Part shown: positions 51,846-56,018 of the stretch, one piece after another | Numbering within the stretch: the first letter of the stretch is position 1 | Layout: every line of letters starts with the position of its first letter | NCBI GenBank assembly: GCA_025716815.1 | Contig: JAIXMN010000061.1 | Span: forward strand, 1-56,018 | Origin: Dichotomocladium elegans | Taxonomy: Eukaryota > Mucoromycota > Mucoromycetes > Mucorales > Lichtheimiaceae | Reading direction: 5' to 3' | DNA length: 56,018 nt | Notes under the pieces: model-generated | What the model saw: only the letters and a program-made list of their open reading frames with translations | Told to the model about the DNA's origin: nothing | Database searches by the model: none | Program-made: the position numbers and the translations under genes

Positions 51846-54800
51846 TTACGCTGTGATTCTGCGTGCTAATGGAATAACCAGGATCTTTGAAGTTGCAGAG
51901 TTTTGCTGCTGACCATATGCAACAATGGCAACTTGGGAAAAGATTCTGTGTATGGGTAAGATGCAATCGCGGTCTTCACTCATAAAGCTGTTTCGCCATT
52001 CCTCGAGACCTTCGTCGGCAAAGCGCTGTGTTGAAGCATGGGTACGATACCAATGGACAAATGCGAAGTAGTGGACGGTCGGAATGCGGTTCACAACAAG
52101 GACGTGACGAAAGTAAAATTGTACTTGACCAGTCCAGGCAACAACACGGTTACTTGTGTCAAGAAACAATGCCTGTATGTGCGAACCACAGATTGAGCGA
52201 GCTGTTGCTGATCGGTACGTTTGCCCGAAGATCTCGATGGTTCTAAATTTCTCAATCTCAGGCAAAACGTATGACGCCGGCCTGTGTGCTGCATTGTTCA
52301 GATGGCGAACTTCTTCCTCTCCATAGCTGGCCTGGTAAAACTGGACCAGCAGTTCATAGGTAATGGTGCCGAGTAAGTTCGCTTTTTTGCCATCACGCAT
52401 TGACGCAGCTGTATCCGGTGGGATTGGTTCCGATCCAAAGACATTGACTGCTGGGTCTGTGGATAAAGCCGCAAACGTAAGTGGCTCGAAATGGGGATGG
52501 ACTGCTTGCTGCTGGAGTGTGCGAGATTGACCAGCAATCTTCAAGAGTAAGCGCAACTCAAGATTCCTACCAGAAAAGCGCCTGGCCTCACGATGAACGA
52601 AGTCGACTGCGCTGGTCTTCTCGATAAAGCGCTTCATAAAAGTAAGCTCTAAAGAGTCCTTTTGGTTCGTTGCTGCGGCTTTCATGAACCCGTTATATCG
52701 CTCGAAGCTGAATAGCCAGAACGCATAGACAGGCCCAAAATCCTCGATCACTTCGCGTAAGTGCAGATGTAGATGCATATTAGGCGTGATGATCTCAGGA
52801 CCGTATATCCGCTCGCAGCCGCGCACAAAATGCTCGAGGAACCCATGCGCCTCGTCAATATCGGCGTATGTGATCGTCGTTTTCGCGAGGATTCGGCAGG
52901 TAGAAACAAAGTCCATCCAGTTCTTGAACTCGGCTCGAGGCAGGAAATTCTTCAAAACGAATGGTGAATATACCAGACACCATGCTTTCCAGTCGTCAGC
53001 TGTCATGAAACCAAATTTGCGATCGATTTTGCGTTGCAGCGAAGGGATACCCGGTGGCAGCACGACACCGTCGGCCAATTTCTGCATTTGGGCTCCAATG
53101 GTGTCATTCAGTAGCCCGCGCGTCCTCCATACACGCACCATCCGGTCAGCAGTTCCCAGGAAGCAATTGTGCATAACATCGATGACTGTGCCTTGTACTG
53201 GATCGAAATAGGCAAGCCTGTGAATTTCCGACCATCGCGTTCCTGTTGATCGTTCGATGTCATAGCGCTCTGAAGGCGATGTCGCTGTACGCCAACGCTC
53301 AGCAGCGTATGCATTATCAGCCTTGGTCCTTAATGGGTCGAGGATTTGGTACCCAGAATAGTCAAGCTTCGTAGTGTCAGGGAAAACACGGAACTCGCGC
53401 GTACATTTATGACATGCTCGCGTGCTGGCATGCGAAGTAAATCCACCAACCTTTCGCCAGCAGGAATGTCACAAGCGATGTTGAACAAAGCTGCTCGAAT
53501 GATTGCGCATTGGGTTGTTGGAATGTTGGGATCATAATGCCGCGAAAGAGTGGGAGAAGATCGTCAATGAGCGGTTTCAGGTAGTGGTTCACCTCGTATG
53601 TACTCGGCTCTTTTGGTCCAGGCATCACACCAACAAGGATTACATTCTCTGTTTTATAGCGGTCGGCACGAGGCAAATTGTTTACCACAAGGTATATGGC
53701 ACCGCAAGAGTACCCAGAATCAAAAGGAGCAAACCAATCGACGTTTAAGGTCAACATCAAGGAACGGCCGTCTCGAACAAATGGTTGGTTGATATCGTTG
53801 GGGTCCTTCAATGCACGCCACGCCATGCCGTCGTATACGTCATGGAAGATACCGTTCTGCGTGTTCCGAAGTTGCCACTGTGTGATCTTGGTCTCGAAAT
53901 CATGTCGTAAAAAGAGCTTTTTTAGGCTCTGAGCAAGCGGGTAGTATGCATACTGCTTGATGGGTACAGGCCGGTTGCTTGACGTCAATTTACACAGCTG
54001 TGCACCACACAGTGTCCCATTCATCTGGTGGCTCTGCTTCGTGCATGTCTGAGGACCGGGTTGCAGAAAGATACCATGGCATACAGGACATGCACTATAC
54101 ATCCGAAGGTCATCGGTAAGACTCTCGAATCCAATCCATCTTTTCCAGCCGGCGATTGTGTCAGGAAGAGTATTCTGTTGCGCAATGGCTCCGAGACTGA
54201 CTAGCAACATGGTGACAAAACCGATGAGGACGTTCGCCGCCCGCTCAGATAAATGGTGCAGCTGGAACAGGACAAGGAAGAGAAATATGAACGGCAAAGG
54301 ATGTGTAAGGAAGTCCAACGGGGTAGATGTAGGTGTGTCTGTTGTCTGCTTGTGATTGAGAGACCTTATTAATAGGGCATTAATTTTTATTTAAGTTCAC
54401 AAACCTCGTCGTCCTCAATCACACCATCAAACTCAATGTCGATGGCTTGATTCATTTCGTCTTCACTCGTGATCTCGGGAATTACGCTATCGCTTCCGTC
54501 GAAATGCTCTTCAGGCAGCTCGTCTGCAACGAGACAATAACAACCACAACAATAAGCTTCCAGTGAGACCAGCAAATGACAAGAACATACCATACACAGT
54601 AGGTGGAAACATTCCCGCTGTTTCCATTATTGTATCACTGCCTATCCACGCATATATAGAGTAAGTTTTATGCAGCATGGGCTTTTGAACCAATGTACCA
54701 TTCTGGAGAGCCTGGACTGGATTGGTATCAATGGAGCGTTCGAAATGCTCCCGCCATGTTCTGATATTGACAATCCCATATTGGCGGGCAGGATTCTGCT

Positions 54801-54861
54801 GAACGCATTGTGGACAGACGCACATTGTTAGCTGTCCAGTGGTATCGGTGCGATCTGACAT
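51846..54861 (-). pseudogene. CACTA-3 tnp2-type transposase (two 1-bp deletions)
   Basis: Three exons as in CACTA-2 (54861-54591, 54523-54405, 54345-51846). Two single-base deletions about 50 bp apart (near 53457 and 53508; each in a short C run where CACTA-2 has one more C) break exon 3 within the stretch that in CACTA-2 carries the N-terminal part of the tnp2 core. A 442-residue frame downstream starts at 53174. Many other positions are unchanged, so the loss is recent. Confidence 0.88.
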
Positions 54862-55373
54862 GGTAAGTAAATAAAGCTGATAAATTGTTTTGCTTCTTTC
54901 ATTGCTGCCCTTATATAAAGATTCTTTGCAATGAGTCAATAAAAGCATCCATTATTGAAACTCTTGGCAATGGACTTGTATCAAGCATTTGCCAAGCAAC
55001 TTGTCTTGGTTTGATCCAATCCACAAATCGAACTGTCTTTTACGGAGCATGTGAGATCGTGCTCCCCATAGAAAGCAAAATGCCGAGCTTTCTAATTATT
55101 TTTGGAACCTCATTTCTTTTGATTCATTGCTTGGCAAATGCAATGAATGCACTGTATCCATGTTCCCTTTTAGGGAAACATTTACTGCTGCATTTTTTCA
55201 TCCGTGCTTTTTTTATACATCAACTTTTTTGATAGAACAATTGTGCTCATCACAATGTAGCACGTGGATACCAAACATTAACAATTTGAAGATAGGAGTG
55301 TGCAACGCAGACATACTAATTATGGACCATTTATTCGTGTCACCTATCCTGGGAACTTGGGGTGGGGTCACTT

Positions 55374-55620
55374 AGGGTTTCTCATCGAATCCGATCTTAT
55401 GATCCGATCCGGATCAAAAGGCAATGGTGCGGATTCGGATTGACCTCATCTCGGATTTTGCGGATCCGGTGTAGGACATTTGCAATCCGGATTCATACGG
55501 ATTGCACTTCACGGATCTGAACCGATCCGGATCGCATACGGATTGCACTTCGCGGATCTGTTCCGATTCGTTAGATCTGTCCAAATCAACCTAGACATTG
55601 GGTTCCTGCCATTATAATCC
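55374..55620. repeat. CGGAT/ATCCG-rich region with 41-bp repeat
   Basis: Directly follows the truncation of CACTA-3. More than a dozen CGGAT or ATCCG words occur, several as GATCCGGATC-like palindromes. A 41-bp period unit (catacggattgcacttc...) is present twice, from 55494 and 55535. It is not clear whether this belongs to another element or to host DNA. Confidence 0.6.
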
Positions 55621-56018
55621 TGTTAATGTATAACAATAGCAATTACAGATGTGCAAGAAATGGGTTGTGGGAGTTTGAGAATGAGGAATACAGTTAGTGC
55701 AAAGTTGCGGAATAAACAAAACCAGCAAGAATGTAGCTTCGTTATAGCTCATACATAGTTGACTTTGGCGAAATGACCGACTCTTTAGATAATAGCTGGT
55801 AGTATTTCGATGTGAAGCTGGCTCAATACACATTCTTTTAGGATATCTCAGGTTTTATATTTGCAGAACGTGAAAGGTAAAAAAATCACGCAAACTCCTC
55901 GAAAGTAAATATTCCTTCTATATCAATCATTCCACGGCCATGCGCTTTTCCCCATATTTCCGTATTTCCTTTTCTCATTTCCAGCGATCAGTATTTCTTG
56001 GTTTTCACCAAGCAATGA
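55621..56018. other. Right edge, nothing recognised
   Basis: AT-rich. A 73-codon minus-strand frame (55612-55833) has no recognisable motif and is not called. Confidence 0.4.

Larger units (their letters stand above)
49766..55373. mobile_element. CACTA-3 (right-truncated copy of CACTA-2)
   Basis: Near-identical to 17200-22813 along its length but lacking the last ~65 bp. Homology stops after gggtcact at 55373, so the right inverted repeat is gone. The left end CACTGCGCC is intact and follows flank CTA. Both genes have frameshifts. It is immobile in cis. Confidence 0.93.

Noticed and set aside
55612..55833. 73-codon minus-strand frame at the right edge
   Set aside because: No motif, low-complexity composition, and no support from context.

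Overview
This window is almost entirely transposable-element sequence from a eukaryote, most likely a fungus. The evidence is Ty3-type retroelements with a C-terminal chromodomain or with primer sites complementary to an initiator-Met tRNA 3' end, tnp2-type CACTA transposases, a Merlin transposase, and spliceosomal introns of about 45-67 bp with GT/AG (one GC/AG) borders. A Mucoromycota-type genome would fit, but nothing here proves the lineage. The only non-mobile gene recognised is a tRNA-Glu(CTC) at the left edge; no host protein gene was found.

Layout, left to right. (1) tRNA-Glu 242-313, an inverted LTR scrap, then Ty3 element A (374-5545, +) and a solo LTR (5548-5838). (2) Ty3 element B (5841-22903, -), hit twice by CACTA elements: CACTA-1 (6685-12555, target duplication GGA) lies in its pol gene and CACTA-2 (17200-22876, target duplication AAT) in its 5' LTR. 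(3) Ty3 element C (to 28508, +), abutting B head to head. (4) A pile of solo LTRs (28512-36536) in both orientations, with chromovirus D (28853-34678, -, target duplication ATGAT) inside one of them. (5) A three-level nest: Ty3 element E (36539-49550, -, target duplication ATTT) is split inside its integrase by a Merlin DNA transposon (37566-45454, 9-bp duplication GGCGAGGAC), which holds Ty3 element F (39804-44947, +, identical LTRs). (6) CACTA-3 (49766-55373), near-identical to CACTA-2 but without its right end, then a short GGATCCG-rich tail.

Elements A, B, C, E and F are one lineage. The gag ATG touches the primer-binding site. Gag and pol overlap with pol in the -1 frame at a canonical slippery heptamer. 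The pol stop codon is usually supplied by the first bases of the 3' LTR (TGTCGTAG). Target duplications are 4 bp. A, B, C and E are broken by stops, frameshifts or insertions; D and F look intact and young. The CACTA elements carry a spliced tnp2 transposase and a convergent four-exon companion gene.

The most striking pattern is that members of this Ty3 lineage repeatedly inserted within a few bases of the ends of older LTRs. Three LTRs stand in a row at one GCAG tetranucleotide inside the first 8 bp of a fourth LTR. This suggests insertion guided by LTR termini, or a chromatin or palindrome feature of those termini.
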